This document shows positions 42,657 to 51,824 of a stretch of DNA of 64,000 bases, piece by piece. Source of the stretch: Pseudomonadota bacterium (lineage in GTDB: Bacteria; Pseudomonadota; Gammaproteobacteria; Steroidobacterales; Woeseiaceae); contig JADFHE010000003.1 in NCBI GenBank assembly GCA_022567295.1, positions 16,834 to 80,833 of the forward strand, written 5' to 3'. The notes below the pieces were generated by a model, which did no database searches, was not told the DNA's origin, and worked only from the letters and a program-made list of their open reading frames with translations. Numbering within the stretch: the first letter of the stretch is position 1; each line of letters opens with the position of its first letter. The position numbers and the translations under genes are program-made.

Positions 42657-43758
42657 CGTGCTTCTCCCATAAGTTTATTCGAATCTGTCCGTTGCGTACA
42701 AATGGCGTCTTAACGACGCGTACGTTCAGGAGTTTGCCTCTGACGTCGACCACTGCGCGGTCATAATCGCCGGATGGCACTCGCGCCAGTGCAATTGATT
42801 TGCCAATAGTCGGCGAGTAACCGCCGCTCGTGATGACACCCTCACCGACTCCCTCGACGATGACTTTCTGCTGGTTCCTGAGCACACCACGGTCTTCCAG
42901 CAGCAGACCGACGAAGCGCTGTACACCCGCGGAGTTCCGAAGCGCGGCAAGCGCTGTGCGGCCGATGAAGTCGCGATTCTCAGGCTCCCATGCGACGGTC
43001 CAGTTGAGTCCGGCCTCAAGGGGCGAGATGGTTTCGTCCATGTCGGTGCCGTACAGGTTCATCGCAGCTTCCAGGCGCAATGTGTCACGAGCGCCCAGTC
43101 CACACGGTGCTACGCCGGCGGCGAGCAAGCGGTCCCATACGACCGGCGCTTCGGCGGCAGGCATGCAGATTTCCCAGCCGTCCTCACCGGTGTAACCCGT
43201 ACGTGCAACGAACATGTCGCCCGCCCGCAGGCCATTGAACGGTTTTAACGCCAGCGCCGCTTTGCGATATTCGGCACCAATACACGGTGCCGCAAGTTCT
43301 CTTGCATTGGGTCCCTGTACAGCAACCATGGCCAGTTCGGCGCGCTCGGCAACGGCAACATAGTAAGGGCCAGCCTGATTACGAATCCAGGCCAGATCTT
43401 TGTCGCGGGTGGCAGCATTGACGATCAGCCGGTAGTCGGTGTCGGACATGAAGTAGATGATCAGGTCATCGATCACGCCACCGTCGGTATTCAGCATGCA
43501 GGTGTAAAGCGCCTTGCCGTACTCCTTTAGCTTGGCGACGTCGTTCGCCACCAGGTATTGCAGAAATTCAGTGGCACGCTCGCCGGACAGATCGACGATT
43601 GTCATATGGGATACATCGAACACGCCCGCGTATCGCCGTACGGCGTGATGCTCCTCTTTTTGTGAGCCGTAGTGCAGCGGCATATCCCAGCCGCCGAAAT
43701 CGACAATGCGAGCACCGGCCTCGTGATGTTTGTTGAACAACGGCGTTTTGGATCCCAT
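42649..43758 (-). CDS. gcvT: Aminomethyltransferase, glycine cleavage T protein
   Basis: 369 residues from the ATG at [16 protein letters not shown]. The open frame continues upstream through the riboswitch and is not coding there. Motifs: [52 protein letters not shown] and [12 protein letters not shown]. It releases ammonia and transfers the methylene group to THF. First gene of the gcvT-H-PA-tpx-PB operon; 26 bp after the riboswitch terminator. Confidence 0.96.
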   Translation of the reverse strand: MGSKTPLFNKHHEAGARIVDFGGWDMPLHYGSQKEEHHAVRRYAGVFDVSHMTIVDLSGERATEFLQYLVANDVAKLKEYGKALYTCMLNTDGGVIDDLIIYFMSDTDYRLIVNAATRDKDLAWIRNQAGPYYVAVAERAELAMVAVQGPNARELAAPCIGAEYRKAALALKPFNGLRAGDMFVARTGYTGEDGWEICMPAAEAPVVWDRLLAAGVAPCGLGARDTLRLEAAMNLYGTDMDETISPLEAGLNWTVAWEPENRDFIGRTALAALRNSAGVQRFVGLLLEDRGVLRNQQKVIVEGVGEGVITSGGYSPTIGKSIALARVPSGDYDRAVVDVRGKLLNVRVVKTPFVRNGQIRINLWEKHDE

Positions 43759-43784
43759 TAGCTCTTGTATCTCTATGCAACAAT

Positions 43785-43817
43785 TAAAAAGAGTGGCAGG
43801 CGCATCCGGCCTGCCAC
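43785..43817 (-). terminator. Rho-independent terminator of the glycine riboswitch
   Basis: On the minus strand: GTGGCAGGC (43817-43809), a 7-nt loop, GCCTGCCAC (43801-43793), then TCTTTTT. A perfect 9-bp GC-rich stem followed by a U-tract, placed between the second aptamer and gcvT. It lets the riboswitch control transcription into gcvT. Confidence 0.9.
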
Positions 43818-44003
43818 CCCTCTGTCCTTGGTTACCTGAGAGATCAATGACCATGTCCTGCGAGACTGGGTCACATACCCCTTCGGTGGGCCGTTTCGGC
43901 CGCTCTCCAGAGCTAATCAGCGTACTCAGTCCTTCTGCCTGAGCGTTTCCGGGCGTGTTGCGCCTTCGGCGCCCCGATTGAACGGGGTCTCTTCTGGGCA
44001 CGC
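43818..44003 (-). ncRNA. Tandem glycine riboswitch controlling the gcv operon
   Basis: Two glycine aptamers in series on the minus strand. Aptamer 1 (about 44000-43922) contains GCGCCGAAGGCGC, AACGCTCAGGCA and AGGAC. Aptamer 2 (about 43914-43818) contains CTGGAGAGCGGCC, CACCGAAGGGG, ATCTCTCAGG and AAGGAC. These are the conserved class elements. A terminator follows, so the known mechanism would be an ON switch: glycine binding favours read-through into gcvT. Aptamer boundaries are approximate. Confidence 0.92.
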
Positions 44004-44021
44004 TATGGATTAGTGCGCGCA

Positions 44022-44050
44022 ATCATAGCCAAGTGCGTCCGCGGTTGCCA
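44022..44050 (-). promoter_or_regulatory. Candidate promoter for the gcv riboswitch transcript
   Basis: On the minus strand: TGGCAA (44050-44045), 17-bp spacer, TATGAT (44027-44022); start expected near 44015, just before aptamer 1. The -35 is a weak match. It lies within the leader of the divergent DUF885 gene. Confidence 0.4.
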
Positions 44051-44101
44051 GCAGCCTATAGGCAAGTAACAATTGCAGGCAATCGAATCCGGGACTTACG
44101 A

Positions 44102-45847
44102 ATGAAGACCACAAAAATCGTGCTGACGACGCTGCTCGTATCCATGTCCAGCGCATGCTACGCGAATGCCAGCAGCGAATTTACGACACTATTGGATGAA
44201 CACTGGGAGTGGCAACTCGCAGCCTCACCGACGATGGCGTCCCAACTGGGCGATCGGCGCTACAACGATCAGTGGCCCGATCAGAATTTGCAGGCCATCG
44301 AGCAACGCCATGACGACATCCGGGAATTTCTGCGGCGAGCGTACGCTATTGACCGCAAAGATCTCTCAATCGACAACCAGCTGAACTACGAACTCTTTAG
44401 GCGCCAGCTCGAGGACACAGTTGACGCGTATCAATTCAATAACCACTTGATGCCGTTCTCTCATCGTGGCGGTGTGCAGAATCTCGACAACCTGACGAAT
44501 AGTCTGCGCCTTACAACGGTAGAAGATTTTGAAGACTGGCTGGCACGGATCTCAAAAATCGATGACGTTATCGAACAAACCATCGCGCTGGCAGAGAAAG
44601 GTCGAAAGTCCGGCTACATGGCGCCAAAGATTCTGATGCAGCGCATTCCGAATCAGCTCTCACGGCAGGTCGTCGAAATCGCCACTGCAAGTCCGTTGTT
44701 CATGGCATTCGAAAATATGCCGGATTCCATTTCGGCTGCAGATCGTGAGCGTCTGCGCGCAGACGCGATGGAAATTATCGAGGACAAAGTGTTGCCGGCG
44801 TATCGCAAACTGGATCGCTATTTCAATAAAAAATATCTGCCGGCCGCCCGTGAAAGTGTTGGTTTGTCCGCGCTGCCAAACGGCACGGCTGCGTACGAAT
44901 ACCTCGTGCGCTCGTTTACTACGACGCGGATGACGCCCGACGACATTCATCGCCTTGGGCTCGAGGAGGTCAAACGCATCCGCGATGAGATGGCGAAAGT
45001 CATTGAAGAAGTCGGATTCGAGGGTAGCTTTCAGGATTTTCTCGTTTTCCTGCGCACTGATCCGCAGTTCTACTACGACACTCCGGAAGCGCTCTATGAA
45101 GCCTATCTTGCAACCAGCAAGCGCATCGATCCTGAGCTCGTGAATCTCTTTGCGACGCTGCCGCGCATGCCTTATGGAGTGAAACCCATTCCCGACTCCA
45201 TCGCAGCGGACACTACGACGGCATATTATTCACGACCGGCGGCCGATGGCAGTCGTGCCGGTATCTACTGGGTAAATCTGTATCGCCCTGACGTGCGCCC
45301 GAAATACGAAATCGAAGTCCTGAGCGTGCATGAAGCGATGCCCGGTCATCATTTACAGATCGCACTGCAACAGGAACTCGGTGACGTGCCGGATTTTCGT
45401 CGCTTTCTCGGTTTCACAGCCTTTGTCGAGGGCTGGGGATTGTACAGCGAGCGGCTGGGTTATGAACTGGGTCTCTATAAAGATCCTTACTCGCGCTTCG
45501 GGCAGCTCACTTACGACATGTGGCGCGCCGTTCGTCTCGTCGTTGACACGGGACTGCATTACAAAGGCTGGACACGGCAGCAGGCGATTGATTTCTTCAA
45601 GGACAACGCCGCCAAAACCGAACATGACATCATCAATGAGATCGATCGTTACATTGGCAATCCAGGACAGGCCCTGGCGTACAAGATCGGGCAACTCAAA
45701 ATGTTGATGTTGCGAGAACGCGCGGAGCGCCGGCTTGGTGAGAAATTCGATGTCCGGGCGTTCCACGATCAGCTTCTCGGCGCCGGTGCATTACCGCTAG
45801 ATCTACTCGAGCAGCGCATGGACGAATGGTTGGCAGACCAACCCTAA
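44102..45847 (+). CDS. DUF885 family secreted metallopeptidase-like protein
   Basis: 581 residues from the ATG at MKTTKIVLTTLL, with a signal peptide ending near YANA|SS. A cysteine in SSAC before the cleavage site could instead be a poor lipobox. The zinc-binding HExxxGHH-type motif is HEAMPGHH in SVHEAMPGHHLQ (about residue 416), with a conserved FVEGWGLYSERLG block downstream supplying the third ligand. Members are annotated as peptidases; the substrate is unknown. Its stop overlaps the stop of the convergent VOC gene by 3 bp, so there is no room for a shared terminator. Confidence 0.88.
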   Translation: MKTTKIVLTTLLVSMSSACYANASSEFTTLLDEHWEWQLAASPTMASQLGDRRYNDQWPDQNLQAIEQRHDDIREFLRRAYAIDRKDLSIDNQLNYELFRRQLEDTVDAYQFNNHLMPFSHRGGVQNLDNLTNSLRLTTVEDFEDWLARISKIDDVIEQTIALAEKGRKSGYMAPKILMQRIPNQLSRQVVEIATASPLFMAFENMPDSISAADRERLRADAMEIIEDKVLPAYRKLDRYFNKKYLPAARESVGLSALPNGTAAYEYLVRSFTTTRMTPDDIHRLGLEEVKRIRDEMAKVIEEVGFEGSFQDFLVFLRTDPQFYYDTPEALYEAYLATSKRIDPELVNLFATLPRMPYGVKPIPDSIAADTTTAYYSRPAADGSRAGIYWVNLYRPDVRPKYEIEVLSVHEAMPGHHLQIALQQELGDVPDFRRFLGFTAFVEGWGLYSERLGYELGLYKDPYSRFGQLTYDMWRAVRLVVDTGLHYKGWTRQQAIDFFKDNAAKTEHDIINEIDRYIGNPGQALAYKIGQLKMLMLRERAERRLGEKFDVRAFHDQLLGAGALPLDLLEQRMDEWLADQP

Positions 45848-46269
45848 TCCGGCATTTCGTAGTCGTTTCGCTCTTTCGGATCGTCCGACAAATATTGCAC
45901 GAACTCCCAGTCGTTGCCGTCCGCATCGTAAAAATAAACGCGCTTGCGGTGTGGATGATTGTTCGGATAGGTCGAATCCCTGAACCCTGCCGCTGAGAGC
46001 CTGGCACGCACTGCATCCACGTCGTCAACCTCGTAACCGAGATGGTTGATGCCGGGCTTGCCTGCATAGGGCACCCACTTCTCTGTGGGCTCATTGGTTG
46101 ACTCGTTCAAAGCAATATAGGTGTCATCGGTTCCGATGTGCATCCAGCGTTGACCTTCGTTGTGCCCCTCGCGCCGAATTTGAAACTCGGGCAAAGCGGC
46201 AATCAGAAAGCGAACCGTGTCGTCAATATTGCGAACATTCATATTCGCGTGCTCGAGTCGAATAGTCAT
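45844..46269 (-). CDS. VOC (glyoxalase/dioxygenase) family protein
   Basis: 141 residues, two beta-alpha-beta-beta-beta repeats. Metal-ligand candidates are His (RLEHANMNV), His (GINHLGYEV) and Glu (WEFVQY), the usual His-His-Glu set. AAGGAG precedes the ATG. The family includes glyoxalase I, fosfomycin resistance enzymes and ring-cleavage dioxygenases, and nothing here singles out one. It faces the XRE-cupin regulator across 93 bp and may be its target. Confidence 0.88.
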   Translation of the reverse strand: MTIRLEHANMNVRNIDDTVRFLIAALPEFQIRREGHNEGQRWMHIGTDDTYIALNESTNEPTEKWVPYAGKPGINHLGYEVDDVDAVRARLSAAGFRDSTYPNNHPHRKRVYFYDADGNDWEFVQYLSDDPKERNDYEMPD

Positions 46270-46327
46270 AGCGGTCTCCTTGTGCTGTCCGGCAGTCTGA
46301 TCCCCACTAGACAGTAAAACAACGGAA

Positions 46328-46356
46328 TTGCTATTTTAGTAGCCAATTGATATTTT
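46328..46356 (+). promoter_or_regulatory. Promoter of the XRE-cupin regulator with inverted repeat
   Basis: TTGCTA (46328-46333), 17-bp spacer, TATTTT (46351-46356). The predicted start coincides with the ATG at 46363. An imperfect palindrome TTGCTA...TAGCCAA (46328-46346) overlaps the -35 and could be the operator for autoregulation or for the divergent VOC gene. Confidence 0.5.
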
Positions 46357-46362
46357 GCCAGC

Positions 46363-46911
46363 ATGACTGATATCAAACGAAACCTTGCCAACAATATCCG
46401 CCGGCTACGCGAGTCGCGCAATATGTCTCAACAGCAGATCGCGAAGCTCTCAGGAATTCCACGGCCGACCTGGGCGAGCCTCGAAACTGGCACAGCAAAT
46501 CCGACGCTGACGGTGCTCAACAAAGCTGCCAGCGCTTTGAATGTTTCGATCGAGGAGTTGGTCGGTTCACCACGCAGTGAGTTTGAATTTATTCCGGCCA
46601 AAAAGGTACGTGAGCGCAGACGTCAGGATGCTAAATTGCGACCGCTGGTCCCCGTGGCGCTACCGGGCCTGGAAATATCCCGGACCGAGCTAGCGCCCGG
46701 TGGGCGCATGGTTGGAGTGCCGCACACGACCGGCACGCGCGAATATCTGACCTGCGAGCGCGGCCAGGTCGAACTCATCGCGGGTGGTGAGCATCACTTG
46801 CTCAACGCAGGCGACATGCTGGTATTTCGCGGCGACCAGCCGCACTCGTATCGGAACCCGGACCCAAAGCGCAAATCGATATCGATATCCGTCGTTTGCT
46901 TCGCCAGCTGA
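46363..46911 (+). CDS. XRE-family regulator with C-terminal cupin domain
   Basis: 182 residues. HTH_3 domain at about 8-62 (RRLRESRNMSQQQIAKLSGIP, WASLETGTANPTL), a short linker, and a cupin_2 domain at about 105-180 with metal/ligand residues in GVPHTTGTREYL and the RGDQPHSYRNP turn. Proteins of this architecture sense small molecules such as polyamines or amino acid derivatives. No Shine-Dalgarno sequence precedes the ATG and a -10 lies 6 bp upstream, suggesting a leaderless mRNA. Confidence 0.9.
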   Translation: MTDIKRNLANNIRRLRESRNMSQQQIAKLSGIPRPTWASLETGTANPTLTVLNKAASALNVSIEELVGSPRSEFEFIPAKKVRERRRQDAKLRPLVPVALPGLEISRTELAPGGRMVGVPHTTGTREYLTCERGQVELIAGGEHHLLNAGDMLVFRGDQPHSYRNPDPKRKSISISVVCFAS

Positions 46912-46950
46912 AGCCTCTGCCGGGGATTCGTTGCAGTCCTGCTTCGCTCA

Positions 46951-47901
46951 TCAAGCCGGGAATTCCTGCCTCGCTATAGCCGCGCGCATTTCGGGCGTCG
47001 CCGACGAATCATAGATTTCATCGATACGTCTAACGCGATTCGAAAGTCCCGCACAGTTCGCGATTTGAATATTCAGTCCCGGGCGCGCATTCATTTCGAG
47101 AATGAGGGGACCGCGATCATTGTCGATGACCATGTCCACGCCGAGATAACCCAGCCCCGTCACGTCATAACCTCGAGCGGACGATTCCAGAATGAAATCC
47201 CAGTGCGGGATTTGGAGGTCAGCCACCAGCGCGCCGGTATCAGGATGTTCCTCTACCACCACGTCGTCCAGAACTCCGTTAAGTGTCTTGCCGGTGGAGA
47301 TATCCACGCCTACACCGACGGCACCTTGATGCAGATTCGCCTTCCCGTCTGAAGCACGTGTCGGCAAGCGCACCATCGCCATCGCCGGGTAGCCACGGTA
47401 CACAACGACGCGGATATCCGGCACGCCCTGATAGCTGACCTCGGCAAACGTCGGATCAAAGCGTACGCAATACTCGATCAACGCCTTGTCACGGTTACCG
47501 CTCAGACTGTACTGGCCACCGACGATGTTTGAAATGTGGTGCAGAATCTCACCTTCCGAAATCAGCATGCCGTTGCTGAGACGAAAACTGTCCCGCTTGT
47601 GCTGGTTGCGCCCGATCACGACCAGAATGCCGTCACCGCCGCTGCCTCGCGCAGGCTTAATGACGAAGCTGCTTCGATCACCAACCATGGCCGCAAAGTT
47701 TCTAGCCTCTGCCTGATGCGCTATTACACCGTACAGATCCGGCACAGCCATGCCCGCCGCGAGGGCGAGCTCTTTAGTGAGCACTTTATCGTCGACCCTC
47801 GGAAACAAACGGCGCGGATTGAGCCGCATGATAAAATCAGTATTGCGCTCGTTGAGCCCGAGGACTCCGATAGCTCGCAGTTTTTTCGCCGCCAAGACCA
47901 T
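46951..47901 (-). CDS. ATP-grasp protein, alpha-L-glutamate ligase-like (RimK-related)
   Basis: 316 residues. ATP-grasp fold: RVDDKVLTKELALAAGM, nucleotide-binding FVIKPARGSGGDGI, and metal-binding LILEMNARPGLNIQIAN near the C-terminus. RimK-type ligases form amide bonds between a carboxylate and an amine such as Glu; this subfamily's substrate is unknown. It starts where the dead-transglutaminase membrane protein ends (one shared base), a pairing seen in many proteobacteria, so they probably act together. Confidence 0.85.
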   Translation of the reverse strand: MVLAAKKLRAIGVLGLNERNTDFIMRLNPRRLFPRVDDKVLTKELALAAGMAVPDLYGVIAHQAEARNFAAMVGDRSSFVIKPARGSGGDGILVVIGRNQHKRDSFRLSNGMLISEGEILHHISNIVGGQYSLSGNRDKALIEYCVRFDPTFAEVSYQGVPDIRVVVYRGYPAMAMVRLPTRASDGKANLHQGAVGVGVDISTGKTLNGVLDDVVVEEHPDTGALVADLQIPHWDFILESSARGYDVTGLGYLGVDMVIDNDRGPLILEMNARPGLNIQIANCAGLSNRVRRIDEIYDSSATPEMRAAIARQEFPA

Positions 47902-49421
47902 CAGCCGCGCGCGAGCTCTTTAAAGCGCCGCAGCTCGGTCAGGCGATAACCTGTGTATCGACCCATAAGTATGACGCTTGCCAGAATGATCAGCAGCAAC
48001 TCAGGGAATGTAAAGATTAAGTGTTCAAGCCATGTCATACCCATGAAAGTATAAGCCGCGACGGCGACGACCAGGCTACCGAGCCCGCCACGGATCGCAT
48101 CGGCCGGGCCGCGTTCCTCCCATACCACTGACATGCGCTCGATCGTCATCGCGATAATGACCATAGGAAACAGCGCGACAGACAGACCGGTTTCCATACC
48201 CATGCGATGTGACGTCATACTGATAAACAGCATCAGCATAACGACGACAATAAGAACCGCACTCAGTCGTGGCACCAGTAACAATCGCAATCGATCCAAC
48301 AGGAAGCGGATCGTCAGACCCAGCGTCACAAGCAATGTAAACAAAATCAGGCCCCAAAAAAGCTTGGTTTCGCGAAACGCGAGTGCAATTAGTACGGGCA
48401 TGAAAGTACCGAAGGCGTCGATGCCGACAATATTGCGCATGATCACCATGATCAACGCACCAATCGGAATCATCAACAACACTCCGTATACCGCCTGCGT
48501 TCGAATCGGCAGGCTGTACAGGGAAAAGTCGACGGCGCTGGCACCGCGCTGAGCAACTTGCCTCTCTGCGATCGCCACAGCATCCACGTGATTTTCCTGA
48601 ATTGCAAACTCAACCTGAATTTTGCTGCCGCCCTCGATACTCACGAGCGGCTCGTTGCCACGCCACCACACCAGGAATCGATCGGGCAAATTTTCTTCGC
48701 CGGTCGCCGGATTGAAATACAGCCAGCGATCACCGTCGTGCACTTCGAGCCAGGACACCAGCGTTGCGCTGCGCTGACGGCCCGCCAGTGGAAATCCGTG
48801 CACAATTCGAGCGGGTATGCGTGCAGACGCCAACAACATTGTGACAACGTCGACGAAGTCAGAATCCATGGAAACATCGGAAAGCAGTAACTCGACGTTC
48901 GGATCTGGAGAAGGGTCGTTCATTCGGCGCAGCAATTCGGTAGTAAATGAAGCCGTGTCTGCAGAGTGATCATTGACGTCATCGACGAGCACTTCGACAG
49001 CGGTGTTCATAGGCTCATTGATTACCGGCAGCGGCGGAAACGGCGGCGTCGTATCCGACTCGTCGACACTATCGTCTTCGTAAACGGATATACGGTAGTA
49101 AATCCTCTGCTCGCCATCGGCGCGTCGAATGGCCCATTGTGCTTCGCGACCGCCACTGCCGTAGTTCAGACTAAAGCCGTAACCGCGTGACACGGAGTTC
49201 TCATTGAGCATTCGAAATCCCGGCGTCAAAGTCGGTACGTGTAACTGCACTTTAATTGATCCCGGACCGCTGTCGAAACTGATGGCGGACTCGATCGTCC
49301 ACACAGGCTTTTCCTGATCCTCGGTCAACGGAAATCCCAGTACCTGCCATTTATAGAAAAAGACAGACAACCCAATGACCGACAGCAATGCCGCCAAACC
49401 ATATACGTAACCGTGCTTCAT
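47901..49421 (-). CDS. Inactive transglutaminase fused to a seven-helix membrane domain
   Basis: 506 residues: one N-terminal membrane helix, a periplasmic region of about 300 residues, and a C-terminal block of about seven hydrophobic helices (from about 320). A transglutaminase-like core is recognisable around ASARIPARIVHGFPL and SWLEVHDGDRWLYFNPATG, but the catalytic Cys is absent, the His is replaced by Ser (LVSWLEV) and the Asp by Asn (FNPATG). This matches the family described as inactive transglutaminase with 7TM domain. It probably binds a peptide or protein ligand. Operon partner of the ATP-grasp gene. It begins 16 bp after ubiI. Confidence 0.85.
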   Translation of the reverse strand: MKHGYVYGLAALLSVIGLSVFFYKWQVLGFPLTEDQEKPVWTIESAISFDSGPGSIKVQLHVPTLTPGFRMLNENSVSRGYGFSLNYGSGGREAQWAIRRADGEQRIYYRISVYEDDSVDESDTTPPFPPLPVINEPMNTAVEVLVDDVNDHSADTASFTTELLRRMNDPSPDPNVELLLSDVSMDSDFVDVVTMLLASARIPARIVHGFPLAGRQRSATLVSWLEVHDGDRWLYFNPATGEENLPDRFLVWWRGNEPLVSIEGGSKIQVEFAIQENHVDAVAIAERQVAQRGASAVDFSLYSLPIRTQAVYGVLLMIPIGALIMVIMRNIVGIDAFGTFMPVLIALAFRETKLFWGLILFTLLVTLGLTIRFLLDRLRLLLVPRLSAVLIVVVMLMLFISMTSHRMGMETGLSVALFPMVIIAMTIERMSVVWEERGPADAIRGGLGSLVVAVAAYTFMGMTWLEHLIFTFPELLLIILASVILMGRYTGYRLTELRRFKELARG

Positions 49422-49437
49422 TGTCCCCTCGTAGGCG

Positions 49438-50592
49438 TTAGTTGACGCCCAGCGCGACCTTAACGGCGCGTTCTCTGATCGGCCCGCTACGATTGAAGAA
49501 CCACATGCCCACCGATCTTATTCTTTCCACAACCGTGGAGTCTGTCGCAAACAGGCGGTTGAGGCCAGTCATGAAGTGCAACATTGTTAAATTGGCGCCC
49601 TTGCGCGCGCGCTCATAGCGGCGCAGGACAGGCCTGTCTCCAGGGTGCAGCCCGGCGCCAATCGCCGCATCAATTACGCGCGCAAGTTCACCCGCATCCT
49701 GCAACCCAAGGTTCGCGCCCTGCCCGGCTAATGGATGAATCGAATGTGCAGCATCCCCTATCAATGCCAAACCCGGTTGCACATAATCCCTGGCATGCTG
49801 CGCACAAAGCGGAAACGCGCCTTTCGGACCTGCGACCGTCAATTCACCAAGAACCCCATCGGACGCGTCGCTCAACATGCGACCCAGTGCCTCGTCTGAC
49901 GCGTCCAATGCCATTTCTGCAATATCAGGCGTCGTCGACCAGACGACAGAAATGCGACCATCCGCCAGTGGCAACATACCGAGTGGTCCATCGCGCAAGA
50001 ATCTCTGCCACGCCGTCGCATTGTGCTCGCGTTGCGTTTCCAGATGCGTGACCAGGGCCATCTGCCGGTACGGCCATCGGTGCGTCCTGATGCCTGCCAG
50101 CTCACGTACGAAAGAACGAGCACCATCAGCACCGATAACCAGATCTGCTGCCGGCAGGACCTCGATCTGCGTCTCGAATCGCAATGCAACAGTCGTTTTA
50201 TCCAGCACCTCCAATAAGGCGTGCTGCAACAGCACGTTTTCGACAATGAAACCCAACTGCGGTACCGCGAATTCGGCTGCATTGAAGCGCAATGCAGATC
50301 CGCTGTCAGGCGTATCATTTTCATCCCACACGGTCATGCACTGGTACGGTGAAACGCGCGCATCTTCTACGCCCGTCCATGCGCCGACCGAATCCAGTAG
50401 CGCAGCGGAGCCGTTGGCAATAGCCGATACGCGAAGTGAAACGTCATCGTCAGCAGAAAAGACGGGGCGCTTTGCCGCGTCGATCACGGTGATGTCCAGA
50501 GCGTCAGATTGATGCCCTTCAGCCAGCAAGGCCGCAAGCGTCAGCCCGGTAATTCCACCGCCGACGATGATGATTTTGAAGCGCGCCTTCAT
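49438..50592 (-). CDS. ubiI: FAD-dependent ubiquinone biosynthesis hydroxylase (UbiI/VisC type)
   Basis: 384 residues. FAD motifs IIIVGGGITGLTLAALL at the N-terminus, VIGADGARSFVR (DG motif) and LIGDAAHSIHPLAGQGANLGLQD. The blocks YQCMTVWDE, RFNAAEF and LGFIVEN resemble UbiI, which hydroxylates C5 of the ring. UbiI, UbiL and UbiM are close relatives, so the regiospecificity is less certain than the family. It overlaps ubiH by 4 bp. Confidence 0.88.
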   Translation of the reverse strand: MKARFKIIIVGGGITGLTLAALLAEGHQSDALDITVIDAAKRPVFSADDDVSLRVSAIANGSAALLDSVGAWTGVEDARVSPYQCMTVWDENDTPDSGSALRFNAAEFAVPQLGFIVENVLLQHALLEVLDKTTVALRFETQIEVLPAADLVIGADGARSFVRELAGIRTHRWPYRQMALVTHLETQREHNATAWQRFLRDGPLGMLPLADGRISVVWSTTPDIAEMALDASDEALGRMLSDASDGVLGELTVAGPKGAFPLCAQHARDYVQPGLALIGDAAHSIHPLAGQGANLGLQDAGELARVIDAAIGAGLHPGDRPVLRRYERARKGANLTMLHFMTGLNRLFATDSTVVERIRSVGMWFFNRSGPIRERAVKVALGVN

Positions 50593-51821
50593 CGGATCGG
50601 CATACCACGTGACAAGCGAGGTAACTCACCGGCGAGACCCATCGTATGCTTTGCAAATAGCGAGCGAACTCCGGGTATCAAGTCGAAACCGAGCATGCCG
50701 ATATTTCGCAGCGTCCGTAAACCCGGGCGTGTACTACCGAACAGACGCACGAGATTGTCCGTGAAGTGCACCAGCTTTTTCTGATCCGAACGACGCCACC
50801 TTGCGTACCGGTCCAGCAATTGCGAAGCACCCGGATCTAATTCGTCCGACTGTCCATCAGCAATGCAGTCGCACAGTGCGGCTACATCACGCATACCGAG
50901 GTTGAAACCCTGGGCCGAAACAGGATGTAGGCCGTGGGCCGAATTACCGATCAACACACTTCGAGTTGCCGTCATTCGCACCGCTTTGCTTAATACCAAC
51001 GGATACGCAACTCGTTGACCAACACGAGAAAATTTCCCCAGACGAAAACCGAACTCCTGCTGAATCTCAGCCAGAAATTCGTCGTCATCCAGTCCAAGGA
51101 CCCGGTCTGCGTCGTCCTCTGAAACAGTCCAGACAAATGCTGCGCGATCATCAGCAATCGGCAGAATCGCCAATGGACCCTGCGGGGTAAAGCGCTCGTA
51201 TGCACGATGATCCAGATTCTTCTCGGGCAGGAGATTGCCAATGACCGCGCACTGTCCATACTCGCGGCGCTGCGCCGATATGCCCATCATCTCGCGAACT
51301 GCAGAATTTGCTCCATCCGCTGCGACCAGCAGTTTACACGTTAGCGTTTGTTTGCCATCGCCGGACTTAAGTGTCGCGGCTGCCTGGTCGGGTCCCAGCT
51401 CGATCGCCTCAATACGCGCGGGGCAAAACACATTTACGCCGACGACAGCATCGAGCTTCGATTGCAGCACCTCGCCCAGTACGCGATTGATAACGACGTA
51501 GCCGAGCGCATCGATTCCCTGTTCTTCAGCGTCGATATGAGAGAAACCGAAACGACCTTTGTCGGAAATATGAATTGCCCTGATCGGCGTCGAAGCAGCG
51601 ACGACTTCATTCCAAATGCCCATCGCTTCAAACATGCGTTGCGTGCTTCTCGACAATGTCGTCGACCGATCATCAAAACTGGGCTGCAGTCTCTGCTTGC
51701 GAGCAACGGCCTCAACAACGGCAATTTGCAGTCCGAGCGGTACCAGCGCAAGCGCGAGGCTCGTTCCAATCATTCCGCCACCGGCGATGACGATATCGTA
51801 AGTGTCTTTCTTAGATTTCAT
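50589..51821 (-). CDS. ubiH: 2-octaprenyl-6-methoxyphenol hydroxylase
   Basis: 410 residues. FAD-binding IVIAGGGMIGTSLALAL, the DG motif LVAADGANSAVREM and LIGNSAHGLHPVSAQGFNLGMRD. The blocks FDDRSTTLS, AVIGNLLPE, YERFTPQGPLAILPI and GFRLGKFSRVGQRVAYPL match UbiH closely. It hydroxylates C1 of the ubiquinone precursor. Coq7, the C6 hydroxylase, is encoded at 58.4 kb. The start lies 3 bp from the pepP stop. Confidence 0.93.
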   Translation of the reverse strand: MKSKKDTYDIVIAGGGMIGTSLALALVPLGLQIAVVEAVARKQRLQPSFDDRSTTLSRSTQRMFEAMGIWNEVVAASTPIRAIHISDKGRFGFSHIDAEEQGIDALGYVVINRVLGEVLQSKLDAVVGVNVFCPARIEAIELGPDQAAATLKSGDGKQTLTCKLLVAADGANSAVREMMGISAQRREYGQCAVIGNLLPEKNLDHRAYERFTPQGPLAILPIADDRAAFVWTVSEDDADRVLGLDDDEFLAEIQQEFGFRLGKFSRVGQRVAYPLVLSKAVRMTATRSVLIGNSAHGLHPVSAQGFNLGMRDVAALCDCIADGQSDELDPGASQLLDRYARWRRSDQKKLVHFTDNLVRLFGSTRPGLRTLRNIGMLGFDLIPGVRSLFAKHTMGLAGELPRLSRGMPIR

Positions 51822-51824
51822 TGT

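Noticed and set aside
43759..44022. Open extension of gcvT upstream of MGSKTP
   Set aside because: This region is the glycine riboswitch and terminator; the translation has no homology.
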